Origin: Cryoendolithus antarcticus
Lineage: Eukaryota > Ascomycota > Dothideomycetes > Cladosporiales > Cladosporiaceae
Length of the DNA stretch: 64,000 nt
Reading direction: 5' to 3'
NCBI GenBank assembly: GCA_002077065.1
Contig: NAJO01000014.1
Coordinates: forward strand, 124,001 to 188,000
The translations under genes were made by a program, and so were the position numbers. The notes beneath the pieces were generated by a model. It worked only from the letters and a program-made list of their open reading frames with translations, had not been told where the DNA came from and did not search any database. How positions within the stretch are numbered: position 1 is the stretch's first letter; every line of letters begins with the position of its first letter. Positions 10,582 to 21,618 of the stretch are shown one piece after another.

Positions 10582-11717
10582 GATCGCGATTGACTAGCGA
10601 GAGACAGACGCAAGGCGATGCTAGACAAGAGCGGAGATCCCCACGGGGAGCGTGAGGCTATATATCCTACCGTGCATACCTCCGGATACCTCATGGCAGC
10701 CACAATAATGACCGGGTCAACGACTTTACCACGCGTCGAGGACTACCGAGCCGCTGTCACGACTCCAGAAAATTGGCCGAGATCATGAAGCTTGTCTTGA
10801 TGCGGTGCATCCCTTGAGCCGTAGAAGCAGGTACGCTTGACTCGGCAGGTCGATGGAGATGAAGTTTGCACGCGATGGCGGTTTGCGATTTAGCCGGACA
10901 TATTGTTTTCTCCCGCTTGGCGGCTCAAAGTACTAGCCGAGCAATGTTGATCCACCATGTCGTCTGGATCCGTCTGTGCGGTGGAGTCGATCACGAAGGC
11001 TTTCTTGAATCGACCGTGAGCAGGCTGTAGCGTGCCAGCGTCGTCCCGTTCGCGGGGGAGGCTCTGGAGTCTTGTGGAGTTGACATGTCTGCAGACCGCA
11101 TGGTGGCGCTTCACACCTGAATCAATTGAGTGTTGATCTTGAAAAGCGCCAAAGCCTGCTTGAAGGGAAGCTGATGGCGCGATGAGTTCTTCCGACCACT
11201 CTCGATGACCTTGGATGGGCATCTCTGCCTTGATCTCGAGTTCCATATTGCAGGACCTCATGGTCGGATCGTGTTTGATCGACATCGCTATCTCCATAGT
11301 TTAGCGATGTGGGTCATGCCACGAGGGCAGGAGCCGGGGTCTCCCCGCCTGATTTGTTTCCCTCGGCGAGATTGCGGGAAACAGTCATAGTGAGATGCAG
11401 TCTTCCTGTCTGGAGGAGATCTAGGTAACAGTAGGACATGATCTCATGTGTGGACATCCCACAAGAAGTGGCCGAATGAAAGCGTACCGCGACTTGATCG
11501 CTCCAGCTCGGGCAACTCATGTACTGGGCAAGCTCGTAGGAGATCGCCGAGGACCACCATTGATAACGGCGCTGATATCTCTTTTTCCACTTCCTTATGG
11601 TCAACTGTTTCCATTCTCTCACCTCGATGCCATTCTGCAGTATCTGTGCGCTGGTGTGGCATGAGCTGGACGATCATGGGTGAATCACATTGCAGCGTGG
11701 CTGTGGGCGAGCAGGCT
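10582..11717. other. Intergenic between esterase and hxB, no gene seen
   Basis: About 1.1 kb shared 5' flank of two divergent genes. An open frame reads into hxB from 11448, but its first 75 or so codons are unlike the family and begin at GTG/TTG codons, so they are treated as non-coding. A short minus-strand frame at 10890-11297 has no domain. Confidence 0.4.
10659..10665 (-). promoter_or_regulatory. TATA-like element of the esterase gene
   Basis: Reading on the minus strand, TATATA lies about 76 bp upstream of the esterase ATG (10581), a plausible core-promoter position. Called by sequence and position only. Confidence 0.35.
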
Positions 11718-14075
11718 ATGGAGTACAATGACTACATCGAAAGGATGAGGGTAAAACAATACCCCATGCTCGCGAGCACAACATATCTCGATCATGCAGG
11801 AACAACTCCGTACAGCAAGATGCTCATGGACAAGTTTCATACGGACATGATGGGCAGTTTGTTCGGCAACCCGCACTCGGCTTCGCAGTCGAGTCAGCAA
11901 TCTACGCAGATGATCGATGATACACGACTACAGCTCCTTCGACTGTTCCAAGCAGACCCGGAAGAATTCGATGTCGTCTTCATTGCAAACGCCACTGCGG
12001 CGATTAAGCTGGTGATGGACGCACTCCGAGATCAAGACGGTGGGTTCTGGTATGGATACCATGTGGACTCGCATACCAGCCTAGTGGGAGTGCGTGAAGT
12101 CGCGGATGAACATCGATGTTTTGAGTCAGACCAGGTTGTGGAGCGGTGGATTGGAGACGGATGCGAGGGAGCTGTGAAGAAGGCTGGGCTCTTCGCATAC
12201 CCAGCGCAGTCGAACATGAATGGCAGACGTCTGCCTCTGAGATGGAGCTCTCAGATACGCGACACGGCTGGGCCTCCCATATACACAATGCTGGATGCTG
12301 CAGCTCTGACTTCAACGTCACCTCTCGATTTGAGCGACAGCGATGCCGCGCCAGACTTCACCGCACTTAGCTTGTACAAAATCTTTGGTTTTCCAGATCT
12401 TGGCGCGCTGATCGTGCGCAAGGAGGCAGCTCACGTCTTCGCCAAGCGTGCTTACTTTGGTGGAGGCACCGTGGACATGGTTGTGTGCTTGAAAGAAACC
12501 TGGCACGCGAAGAAGACCGGGTCCCTGCATGAGCAGCTTGAAGACGGTACATTGCCAGTACACAGCATCTTGGCCTCACGAGCCGCAATGGACACACATG
12601 CTGAGCTCTATGGAACCTTGGACCGAGTCTCGCGTCATACGGCGATGCTTGCAGAGCGATTGTACGAAGGTCTTCAGAAGCTGAAACATGCTAATGGAAG
12701 CGCTGTCGCTCAGATCTACAAGCATGAAACATCGGATTACGGCAAGAGATCTACACAAGGTCCCATCGTAGCCTTCAGTCTACGTGACAGTCATAGCAAG
12801 TGGATAAGCAACACAGAAGTCGAGAAGCTTGCGTCCATCAAGGGGATCCAGCTTCGTGTGGGAGGGCTCTGCAATCCCGGTGGTATCGCCTCGGCGTTAC
12901 ACCTGGAACCTTGGGAGATGCGAGATAACTTTTCGGCTGGTCAGAGATGTGGTGGCGAGCACGACATACTGAATGGGAAGCCAACTGGCATGATACGGGC
13001 GAGTCTCGGAGCCATGAGTACATTGGGTGATGTCGAGAAGCTGCTCTCCTTCATTGATGAGTTCTTCGTGGACCAAGCTCCTCCAAAACCGCAATTACGA
13101 TTCAGTGCGGTTAGAAATGTTGCGCCACGGGCGGACTGGCACATCGAAGCTCTCACAGTCTACCCCATCAAAAGCTGCGGCGGCTGGCAGATTCCATCAT
13201 ACACCGACTGGGACATTCGGCCGGAGGGTCTAGCGTGGGACCGCGAATGGTGTATCGTTCATCAGGGCACTGGCGTGGCCTTGAGTCAAAAGCGCTACCC
13301 TCGCATGGCCCTGATACGGCCTCATCTGGACTTCAAGACAGGCAAGCTTATCATCAGCCAACACAGCAACGCTACCGTGGTATCCGTACCACTCTCCCTG
13401 GATCCATCTTACTTCGACCCCACTGACCTGAAGTCTCACACAACACAAGTCTGCGGCGATACTATCAAAACTCGCATCTACACTTCTGCCGCAATCGCAA
13501 ATTTCTTCACGGACGCTCTGGGCGTACCCTGCACACTCGCTCGATTCCCGAGTCCCACGTTAACAGACCCGTCAACTCGCCACAGCAAGCCGCAACTCAG
13601 CAAACCAAGCTCAACTTTCGGTCCATCACCCTTACTTCTACCAAATGAATCGCCGATCCTCGCCATAACACGCCCTTCCCTGAATGCCCTCAATACTTTC
13701 CTCAAGCTGCATTCCCTACCCGCTGCACCCGCTGCGCAATTCAGGGCCAACATCGTCCTCGCGCAGTCCTCTCCTGCAGGCAGCGAAACACCTTGGGCCG
13801 AGGACACATGGCAAGGCTTTGCCGTCGCATCCGATAAGGGCGTCGAAGGAGCAAGTCTGGACGTGCTGGGGGGATGCAGAAGGTGCGGCATGGTCTGCGT
13901 GGACCAGACTACGGGTATCAGGGCGGAGGCTGGAGAGCCATTCGTAAGTCTGGCGAAGATGAGGAGAATTCGGGGAAGAGTGCTCTTTGGGGTGCATTGT
14001 GCGCTTCGTGGATCTGCGGGTAGTGTGAGGGTGGGACAGGTCGTGGAGCCCGTGAATGGCAGGGAAAGCGAATAG
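11718..14075 (+). CDS. hxB: Molybdenum cofactor sulfurase (HxB/MOCOS type)
   Basis: Single exon, 785 residues from the ATG at 11718 (in-frame ATGs at 11661 and 11676 are alternatives). It sulfurates the molybdenum cofactor of xanthine dehydrogenase and aldehyde oxidase. The N-terminal about 440 residues are a class V aminotransferase-like cysteine desulfurase: TTYLDHAGTT, LFGNPHSAS, VVFIANATAAIKLV, and the PLP lysine at about residue 220 in SLYKIFGFPDLG. The desulfurase cysteine candidate lies in VGGLCNPGGIA. The C-terminal third is a MOSC N-barrel (LTVYPIKSCGG, EWCIVHQG) plus MOSC domain ending with the conserved GGCRRCGMVCVDQ. Length is slightly below A. nidulans HxB. It is convergent with the hydrolase at 14158, with 82 bp between stops. 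Confidence 0.93.
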   Translation: MEYNDYIERMRVKQYPMLASTTYLDHAGTTPYSKMLMDKFHTDMMGSLFGNPHSASQSSQQSTQMIDDTRLQLLRLFQADPEEFDVVFIANATAAIKLVMDALRDQDGGFWYGYHVDSHTSLVGVREVADEHRCFESDQVVERWIGDGCEGAVKKAGLFAYPAQSNMNGRRLPLRWSSQIRDTAGPPIYTMLDAAALTSTSPLDLSDSDAAPDFTALSLYKIFGFPDLGALIVRKEAAHVFAKRAYFGGGTVDMVVCLKETWHAKKTGSLHEQLEDGTLPVHSILASRAAMDTHAELYGTLDRVSRHTAMLAERLYEGLQKLKHANGSAVAQIYKHETSDYGKRSTQGPIVAFSLRDSHSKWISNTEVEKLASIKGIQLRVGGLCNPGGIASALHLEPWEMRDNFSAGQRCGGEHDILNGKPTGMIRASLGAMSTLGDVEKLLSFIDEFFVDQAPPKPQLRFSAVRNVAPRADWHIEALTVYPIKSCGGWQIPSYTDWDIRPEGLAWDREWCIVHQGTGVALSQKRYPRMALIRPHLDFKTGKLIISQHSNATVVSVPLSLDPSYFDPTDLKSHTTQVCGDTIKTRIYTSAAIANFFTDALGVPCTLARFPSPTLTDPSTRHSKPQLSKPSSTFGPSPLLLPNESPILAITRPSLNALNTFLKLHSLPAAPAAQFRANIVLAQSSPAGSETPWAEDTWQGFAVASDKGVEGASLDVLGGCRRCGMVCVDQTTGIRAEAGEPFVSLAKMRRIRGRVLFGVHCALRGSAGSVRVGQVVEPVNGRESE

Positions 14076-14157
14076 AGATCAATCCCTATGTCGAGCCTTA
14101 CTTACGGCTATGCACGTGTTGTACTCGCCTTATTAATTCATTCGTTTCGGGTATACT

Positions 14158-15135
14158 CTATATTCGGGCGCCACCAGCGGCATGCACCAACTCTCCGCCA
14201 TCGAGTCTCCCAACGAAACCTACAACCCTGCGTATCAAGTCCTGCACCACAGCCTCTGGACTCCCATTGAGATTATGACTTGCGCCTTCCACAACTCCTC
14301 CATTCGCATTGTCCGTCACTCCGCCGCCTATGAGCGTCGCCGCCGTCCACCTCGAAACGAGCGCATGCTTATCGATCGACTCCGGTACACTCTCGTCACT
14401 TCCGCCTTCGAGGATCAGCAACGCGGTACTGGCGAGGAACTTTCCGAAGCTGGCAGCTAGTCGCTCATCAGACAAATCGCTCGAGAAGTAGTCATCCGCT
14501 CCGTCGTGAGTAGGCGCAGGGGACGCGATGTCGACCCATCTTCTCGCTGTGATGGCTACGCGATCGAAGATCACCTTGGTGAGACGGTTCGGCATCACGT
14601 CTTTGTCGTGCCCTTCCCGACACATCTTCAGCGCAAGCTGGTTCGCTTCGTTGATCATAGCCGCGGGAACATCTGCTTCGATGGCCTCTCGATCCGAGAC
14701 TGGCGCTTGCAGAATCACACCCTCAACCGGTGGTCTGTTCTCTTTTCCCTTCCCGACAACATACTCCATGCAATCCTGACAACCCGTACTATGCCCCATA
14801 ATTACCACCTTCCCACCTGGTTGCATGTGCTTGATCATCGCAACAATCTTCCCGATCTCCTCCGCATCTCGCGCTATGGAGCTTGTGCCCCAGCTGTGGC
14901 CTGCTGAGGAGAGCGAGGCGGTCATGAGAGACCATGTTGGGCCTAAAGCGTGGGCGAGCCGGAGCGGGTAGGAGACTGAGAGGTAGGTATCGAAGAGACC
15001 ACCGATCCAGAGCAGGGTGTTGATATTCAGGCTGCGGGCGAGAGGTTTGGAGGGTTCGAAGGCGGAGAGGTTGGGAGGGATGAAGTGGAGGGTGCCGGGG
15101 TGTGAGGATGGGGGAGGGGAGGTATGAGAGTCCAT
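14158..15135 (-). CDS. Alpha/beta hydrolase, DUF1749 family
   Basis: Single exon, 325 residues, ATG at 15135. It matches the DUF1749 group of fungal and plant alpha/beta hydrolases in length and layout: an early hydrophobic strand TLLWIGGLFDTYLSV, then SLMTASLSSAGHSWGTSSIARDAEEI, then VVIMGHSTGCQDCMEY with nucleophile Ser116, LQAPVSDREA, LILEGGSDESVP (probable acid residue) and a late His in VEGASHNLNG. No signal peptide or membrane anchor is visible. The substrate is unknown; some members sit in siderophore or secondary-metabolite clusters, but nothing in this neighbourhood suggests that. Confidence 0.88.
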   Translation of the reverse strand: MDSHTSPPPSSHPGTLHFIPPNLSAFEPSKPLARSLNINTLLWIGGLFDTYLSVSYPLRLAHALGPTWSLMTASLSSAGHSWGTSSIARDAEEIGKIVAMIKHMQPGGKVVIMGHSTGCQDCMEYVVGKGKENRPPVEGVILQAPVSDREAIEADVPAAMINEANQLALKMCREGHDKDVMPNRLTKVIFDRVAITARRWVDIASPAPTHDGADDYFSSDLSDERLAASFGKFLASTALLILEGGSDESVPESIDKHALVSRWTAATLIGGGVTDNANGGVVEGASHNLNGSPEAVVQDLIRRVVGFVGRLDGGELVHAAGGARI

Positions 15136-16586
15136 CTTGGCGACGAAAGTAATTGTGGGGAGAAGGACTACCCGTTGAAAGCCACTTACATCTTTGATGT
15201 GCTCACCTTGAATCTCGCAGTGCGCCCCGCCTTCCTCATGTGGGCACCGCTACTGCGGGCGTTCCTGCATGGCGTAGCTACCGAAAAATGACAGGTTCTT
15301 TGCGTATTCGCAGCATGTACATCTGAAAGCGTACCACCACAACAATTCATCTTTATACCATGATCAGCGCATGCTTACTACGTGTCTTTGAGCGTATTCG
15401 CTCGCGCTCGCGACTGGGGCGCTGATATTGAAAGTGCTTTGGCCAAACCGGAGTGTGAAATGTAGGAACCGATTGCCAGATCGCGGAAACCCCAAACCGA
15501 GATCTCTCTATGAAGCCAATTGAATAGTGTTGTGTAGGCCACATCCGGACGTGTGACACAAGACAACAGGCGCAAGGCAGTTATGGACTGTACTATGCCT
15601 TACACTTGCGCTGCCTGGTGAGATTCGACGTGCAATCAGCTGTCGAGGTCAAGTCCCTGCAGTCCCGTCCTTATCACGACAATCCTAGTGCGTTCGGGGC
15701 CAGTACGTTGCAACTGCAAAGTCCAAAATGCATCGGGATCCCGAATCGCTGAGATACATCCGAAGCCCTTCTGAACCACGGCAATCACCGCTACGCTAGC
15801 AAGCAGAACACTTCCAAGACCCGAAGTGGCCTCACCGCTATGCCAGTAGGTGCTCGAGGCTTGCAGATGTCGTTGCACAGCAGCCACAGATTCATGCCGA
15901 GGTCGTGTTGTGCTAGTGGTCACGACAACGTCGTCGATATCATGGGGTGACGATTATCTTGTCACAAAGACTAGCAGCAGCTGTGCGCATGTGCAGCATT
16001 CCCGCCAGTGCTTGCTCCTGTCGGTACGCTGCCCAATTGAGGTCGTCTTGTTCCAGTCGATGTGTCGAGCGGTCACGCGTTAGGATCGTCATGGCGTGCA
16101 ATGTAGATAATATGTCAATCAAGAGAATCATTGCCGTCAACGCCCTTTGTGTCTAAGCTATCATCCGATCATTGATGGGGCCGAAGCAATGTGATACAGA
16201 CACGAGAAGGAGGAAAATGAGAGTACAGAGTGGTCGCCCAATAGCACTCTGCACACCCTTGCGATACCAAAGTGCTGGCTTCGCGCGCCGTACCGAAAGT
16301 CTGTGCTAACTGGCGCGGCCTGGCTGGGCCAACTGCGATAACTGATTGCTGTCCTACCAATTGCGTGGGATGCAGATCCTCGTCCTGCACCGCGCAGCAA
16401 TCACTTGCAGTCAAGTAAAGGCCGCATGTCAACCCTACACTTCGCCTGTCGCGCCTCGGTCGCGACGGACTTCACTTGACATGTGTCTGCGCTTGTTTGC
16501 TTCACTCAACCTCATCTTGATTTCGCGGAGGACATCGTAAGGTTCGCCTACTGCGCCACTTGCTCTCGATATCACCGAACGTGATC
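15136..16586. other. Intergenic, no supported gene
   Basis: About 1.45 kb. Two minus-strand frames (16131-15940 and 15923-15636) could be imagined as one spliced gene with a hydrophobic segment (SVLLASVAVIAVV), but I found no donor/acceptor pair that joins them in frame, so they are not called. The 3' part is the 5' flank of the permease gene. Confidence 0.4.
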
Positions 16587-18356
16587 ATGGACTACTCGGA
16601 GAAAGCTGCGCGCAGCTCAGACTACTCGCCAAGTGGCTCCGGCGACCTCCCAATCTACGGCCATAGTCTGAATCGCCACCGGCCATGGACTACGAGACTT
16701 GTTGACAGCTTCAAGAAGGATCCGAATGCGCACGCCACACCCTCTGGTGCCGTCGGCGCTGATGGCAGAGTCTACGATGTCGAAGAAGCCGCGCAGAACA
16801 CGGCAAATTCGCCACTCGCACGACATCTCAAAGGTCGACATCTGCAAATGATTGCGATCGGAGGCTCGATTGGCAGCGGACTGTTCATTGGCTCAGGCAG
16901 TGCACTTGCCAATGGCGGACCAGCTTCGCTGCTCTTGGCTTATTGCATCATTGGCATCATGTTGTACTGTACGGTGCACGCACTGGGGGAGTTGGCTGTG
17001 CTGTTCCCTGTTGCTGGATCGTTCAGTGCTTACTCGACGAGATTCCTGGACCCGGCTTGGGGCTTCGCCATGGGCTGGAATTACGCCATGCAATGGCTTG
17101 TCGTTCTGCCACTCGAGATCGTCGCGGCCACTTTGACGATACAATACTGGGCAGGGACTACGATCAACCCAGATGCATTTGTCGCGGTGTTCCTCGTTCT
17201 CATCGTGGTCATCAATCTTTTCGGCGTCAAGGGCTACGGCGAAGCGGAATTCGTGTTCGCAATCATCAAAGTTGTCGCTGTGGTTGGCTGGATCATTCTT
17301 GGTATCATACTGAACATCGGTGGCGGGCCGGATGGTACCTACGTTGGTGGCAAGTACTGGCACGATCCTGGGGCCTTCAACAACGGCTTCAAGGGTCTAT
17401 GCTCAGTCTTCGTTACAGCAGCTTTCGCCTTCGCGGGTACAGAGCTAGTGGGACTTGCTGCTGCTGAGACCGCAAATCCACGCAAGTCACTGCCGACCGC
17501 CATCAAACAGGTATTCTGGCGGATCACTTTGTTCTACATTGTCTCCCTCATCCTAGTAGGATTGTTGGTACCCTATACCGAGACCAGTCTTCTCAGGATG
17601 GAAACCACTGTGGACGCGAAGGCTTCTCCCTTTGTCATCGCCATCGCCAAAGCTGGCATCACCGGCCTGCCTTCCGTAATGAATGCAGTCATCATGATTG
17701 CCGTGCTCTCAGTCGGCAATTCGTCGATATATGGGAGCTCGAGGACACTAGCAGCACTTGCCGAACAAAACCAAGCGCCGAAGATACTCGCGTACATCGA
17801 CCGGAAGGGTCGACCGATCGTAGCCATAGGCGTGGCATCAGTACTTGGTCTTTTGGCCTTCATGGCTGGCTCGAAGTTCCAGACAGACGCTTTCTACTGG
17901 ATGCTCGCACTCTCTGGGCTCTCTTCCATCTTCACCTGGGGTAGCATTTGTTTGTCGCACATCCGATTCCGCTCGGCCTGGAAGAAGCAAGGGCATACCC
18001 TGGATGAGCTTGCGTTCCGTAGCCAGCCTGGTGTGCTTGGGTCCTGGGTTGGCTTCCTCATCAACTGCTTAGTATTGGTGACACAATTCTGGACAGCCGT
18101 ATGGCCGATAGGGTGGAGAGGAGATGATAGCAAGAAGATCGCCGTCACCTTCTTTCAAGCCTATCTCGCAGCACCAGTCGTCATCATCATGTACATCGTG
18201 TACAAGTTCTTGAAGAAGACACCATTCATGAGGAGTCACAACATGGATCTGCACACCGGCATCCGTGACTTGAATGTTGCGGAGCTGATAGCGGAGGAGA
18301 GGGCTGAGCGAAAGAGCTGGCCACGGTATAAGAGGACATACAAATACTTCTGCTGA
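16587..18356 (+). CDS. Amino-acid permease, fungal YAT family
   Basis: Single exon, 589 residues from the first ATG at 16587; the frame is open from a TTG at 16560 but that is not used. It is a 12-transmembrane amino-acid/proton symporter of the APC superfamily (YAT family, like yeast Gap1/Agp). The N-terminal about 90 residues are cytosolic. The core begins with the family signature HLKGRHLQMIAIGGSIGSGLFIGSG in TM1 and continues with VTAAFAFAGTELVGLAAAETANPRKSLP (TM6 region), FWRITLFYIVSLILVGLLVPY, and IYGSSRTLAALAEQNQAP. The C-terminal tail is short and positively charged, ending in aromatic residues as in plasma-membrane permeases. Substrate specificity cannot be read from sequence. Confidence 0.93.
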   Translation: MDYSEKAARSSDYSPSGSGDLPIYGHSLNRHRPWTTRLVDSFKKDPNAHATPSGAVGADGRVYDVEEAAQNTANSPLARHLKGRHLQMIAIGGSIGSGLFIGSGSALANGGPASLLLAYCIIGIMLYCTVHALGELAVLFPVAGSFSAYSTRFLDPAWGFAMGWNYAMQWLVVLPLEIVAATLTIQYWAGTTINPDAFVAVFLVLIVVINLFGVKGYGEAEFVFAIIKVVAVVGWIILGIILNIGGGPDGTYVGGKYWHDPGAFNNGFKGLCSVFVTAAFAFAGTELVGLAAAETANPRKSLPTAIKQVFWRITLFYIVSLILVGLLVPYTETSLLRMETTVDAKASPFVIAIAKAGITGLPSVMNAVIMIAVLSVGNSSIYGSSRTLAALAEQNQAPKILAYIDRKGRPIVAIGVASVLGLLAFMAGSKFQTDAFYWMLALSGLSSIFTWGSICLSHIRFRSAWKKQGHTLDELAFRSQPGVLGSWVGFLINCLVLVTQFWTAVWPIGWRGDDSKKIAVTFFQAYLAAPVVIIMYIVYKFLKKTPFMRSHNMDLHTGIRDLNVAELIAEERAERKSWPRYKRTYKYFC

Positions 18357-19360
18357 GATGTGATCATGACTGCATTACTGGGAGCCAAGGATGGGTGTAT
18401 GAACATGTACAATAGATCTTAAATAGCATTCGATTAGCGCATACCACTCTTGCGATGAACCGCCTCTATTTCGCCTTCCAGACAGTCTCCCTGGTCATCT
18501 CGCCTACCCTGAATACTGATATAGAGTCGCAATGAGAGACCAATGAAAAGAAATGGTGGTTTGATATTACTAAGCCCAAACCTGCGTGTCAGTCTACACT
18601 GGATTATTCGCGGAGTGCATTGTGGAATTTCAATCCCGTACACTTTTACAGGCGAACATGCCCATAACCCCAATCAGTGCTCATACACCATATGCTGAGT
18701 CTCTGGAGCGATTGATGCTAGCCCAGCGGGCGAGGCCTCCCAAATTGATCTCGGTCTCAACTGTGATATGCAAAGTATCACCGCCGCTAGCTTGCTATTC
18801 ATCGAAGTTGCCTACTGCGCATCGCCCCCATCTTCACCTCATCGACCTTCGGCTTAGATCTCATCAGGGCTTGTGAACTCCTGACGCATGATCTGACGGT
18901 TGCCACGTTCCACACTGAGAGTGATGGCGCCTTGTGGTGCACAACTGGCCACAGCCGTCAGACGTGGAGCCGAAATCGAGACTTGCTCCGTTGTGATGGT
19001 ATGTCATGTGGCTCGTTCTTCGAGGGAGTGCTGCTCAACGAAGACGAAAGTGGGCTTCCTGCAATGATTTCTACGTACAATGATTGGGCAAGGAGATGTC
19101 GAGGATCACATCGGCAGCAGTAAAGTTCTCGACGGAGCGACTTTCTCTTGCAAACCACGGTAGAGTCTAATGCTTCTCGGTCAGGTCATGTGTGCTGCGA
19201 CACGCCGGCTGTATTGCTGACCAGCTGAAGTAACCCTTCTAGACAGAGATATAGCGTCGGCTTCTCGCACTTGATGCCCTCGCAACATGACCACGACTGA
19301 CAAAGGATAGCACCATCCTCCATCGGAGCGACGATCGGGCCAGCGCAATACTCAAGCATC
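18357..19360. other. Intergenic, no gene seen
   Basis: About 1 kb between the permease and the first orphan membrane-protein gene. Open frames (18586-18876, 18932-19123) are short and domain-free. Confidence 0.4.
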
Positions 19361-19976
19361 ATGGGCAAGTCTCCTCTGGACTTAGGGCCTGTGACAGTAT
19401 GGCTGCAGGGTGATGGAAGTCTACCGCGTCATAGTATCAATGCTTTGGATGCATTATTACTCTGTCTCTTACTCTATGGAGCTGTCTTCGTGACCGCCTT
19501 TCACTGCGATCGTGGCTGGAGGAAGTGCACCTCTCTATTGCGCAAGTTCATCGAGAAGATCACGGGTGAGTGGACGCTGGAGCCTCGACGTCGAGGAGCT
19601 GAGACTGGTCGGACATGTGCAGGACTCAAGATGGATGCCGTCAATAGGAGGGCTGCCGACCCTGAATGGCAAGCTCCTCGCACTGTTCGGCCTCTGGCTG
19701 GTCACCCTCTTCAAGCTCCTCGTCCCGACCGCTACATGGGCCAAGCATTTCCTGGTTCTCGTAGCTATGACCGGCGTGTTCGAGCTGTGTCTCTTGGCCA
19801 CCATCGCCACGCTGGTACTGCTCGCGCTCATCGAATTGCTCGCTGCGCGCTTATGCCTCGCCGCCTTCGGGCGAGCAGAGCTGTTCGGGCTACGACGAGC
19901 ATGCGTTGTGGATGATCAGCCTAATGGTCTCGAGAGTCAACTACTACACAGTGACAAGGTAGCGAACAAGGAGTAG
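19361..19976 (+). CDS. Orphan multi-pass membrane protein (family member A)
   Basis: Exons 19361-19565 and 19648-19976, joined over an 82-nt intron with GTGAGT donor and TAG acceptor, give 177 residues. No named family recognised. Exon 1 encodes one strong hydrophobic segment (ALLLCLLLYGAVFVTAF) and ends within a Gly codon after KIT. Exon 2 supplies two more (LLALFGLWLVTLFKLLV and a long HFLVLVAMTGVFELCLLATIATLVLLALIELLAARL stretch) and a polar tail. The phase-1 intron after the Gly codon and the order of hydrophobic segments match the genes at 20.4, 21.6, 32.1, 54.4 and 55.4 kb. Without the intron the hydrophobic part of exon 2 has no ATG and lies in another frame. Gene model moderately sure, function unknown. 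Confidence 0.55.
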
Positions 19977-20382
19977 ACGTGCGTGGGGAGAGACAAGCTG
20001 CATAGCGCAGATTGCTGACTTTCTACTGCGGGAGCGACTACAGACTAGGTGCCACAACATGCTCGAGCTCTACTTATTTTGTCTCGTGTATCAATACGAT
20101 AGCCATTCGATAGCCGGAGGACGCGCCGGCGCAGTCTTGTACCGCTTGAGCACCCCGAAGGGTCACATCTACATCAACGTTGCGATCAATGCGGTCCTTT
20201 CAGTCGGCTCCTGCTTTCCCTTCTGCTCGTACGTTCTTGTACAAAAAATGTCGAGGAAACTGGCAGTAATTCGCAGAGGTCTGTTCGTCTACGCATCGGT
20301 TTCCCGTACTGGGGGCGTTCGAAATCGTAGGCCCCAAATGTCAAGTCTTTCTACGACTCCACCTGCTACGCACTGCATTCGG
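19977..20382. other. Intergenic, no gene seen
   Basis: 406 bp between convergent orphan membrane-protein genes. A plus-strand frame here (20059-20682) runs antisense into the next gene and has no features of its own. Confidence 0.4.
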
Positions 20383-21190
20383 CTAAGCCATCCGGTGTTG
20401 CATCGAGGAAGCTACAGCCGGGACGTTCTTGGGGTCTGGCTTACGCTCTTCGAAAAATCGAGTCGGCTGTCTCATCTCGCACGCGAAGTACTCTCGAAAG
20501 CCGGCGAACGTACTTGGAAATGTCTTTTCAAGGGTTTCAGCAGCGTCGTGGTCACTCTCGTGACCACTGACATGCACGCCCTCGCTTTCATCTTCCTTAT
20601 CAATGAAGCTGGCCACTTCAATGGCATCGTCTCCACCTCCATTGCCTGCCGCTCGTCTGACACGCTTTGCGGAAATAGCTGAGCAGATTGCAACCACTAC
20701 GGCGACCAAGCCGAAGACGGCCGAGTTGAGAGCTATGACAATAAGCGTACTTGCTGGCAAGCTCTTCCACAGGATCGGTATTTGTTGAAGAAGAGGCATA
20801 TGATGCAACGACGGCTGATCTGTGACAGCGATAGTGAGGATCAGGGAGAAGAACATCGAGATCACAGCGCACACCATGCCAGCATCCCAGAGCGAAGCGC
20901 GCTTCGCAGTCAGCACCGTCCTGTAGCCTGCACCGGGTTAGTAAGATGCATGTAGGCCGGCCCTCGCCACGGGGTCGTATGCGATACTGACCAGCTGTCC
21001 ATCTGATTGCAATGGATATTGCGGCATAGTAGTATGCTATTCAGGCGGCGACCGCGGCCCCAGCCAGGAGATTAAGTACGGCGCACACCAGTATTATGAC
21101 GAGCCAGAAGAGACCCGTAGCGACGCCTTTGAGGGCTGACAGCAAGACACTGTCAAATGTTGGAGATGATGCCGGAACTGCGTCTACCAT
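20383..21190 (-). pseudogene. Orphan membrane-protein gene with in-frame TGA (family member B)
   Basis: Exons 21190-20992 and 20927-20383 join over a 64-nt intron (GTCAGT donor, TTACTAAC branch, CAG acceptor), phase 1 within a Gly codon (WTAG/YRTV). The frame would encode 247 residues but contains one TGA at 21043-21041, inside the first hydrophobic stretch (after LLAGAAVAA, before IAYYYAAISIAI). Two further hydrophobic segments (MVCAVISMFFSLILTI and LIVIALNSAVFGLVAVVVAI) and a basic then acidic tail follow. The rest of the frame is clean and splice signals are good, so the break looks recent, or is a sequencing error, or reflects an unrecognised splice. Architecture matches the other family members. 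Confidence 0.5.
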
Positions 21191-21618
21191 TGCGTGAATG
21201 GGCGAGGATTGTTTGAGAGGCTGAACTTTGGTGATGAGAATCTTTTGGACTAGGAGACCGCCGAGTGACAGGAACGGTCATAACAGCGCATATGCTTGAG
21301 ATGCTTTGCCAGAATCCCTGCGCTACATGCCTTTCGGTCTGGGCCGATGTGCAAGCAAGGGACGGGCTCCTGCGCCCTTCCAGTGGAATTCACTCGGATC
21401 AACAAGACCCATCTGAGGCAGAATTGCAGTGACATTAGAGTATTCTATATTCGAACCCTTCGGTACCTTGCCATCGGTACATATGCTTGTGATTAGAGCG
21501 ATAGTGGCATTGTAGACCTGACAACGGGATGAACGTTCAATGTCCGGGTTTCCGATCAACTCCAATTCCTCTCGCACCCAGCCATCCCGGCACCTAATCC
21601 TTCAAGGCGATAGTATCC
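21191..21618. other. Intergenic, no gene seen
   Basis: 428 bp between two tandem orphan membrane-protein genes on the minus strand. Only short frames. Confidence 0.4.

Noticed and set aside
11448..11717. Upstream extension of the Moco sulfurase frame
   Set aside because: The extra codons are unlike the family and begin at a non-ATG codon; family members start close to the chosen ATG.
15636..16140. Possible spliced membrane protein on the minus strand
   Set aside because: The two frames could not be joined with an acceptable donor and acceptor; the first frame begins at TTG and the hydrophobic segment is short.
20059..20682. 207-codon plus-strand frame
   Set aside because: Antisense to the better-supported membrane-protein gene at 20383-21190, whose splice signals and hydrophobic pattern are coherent.
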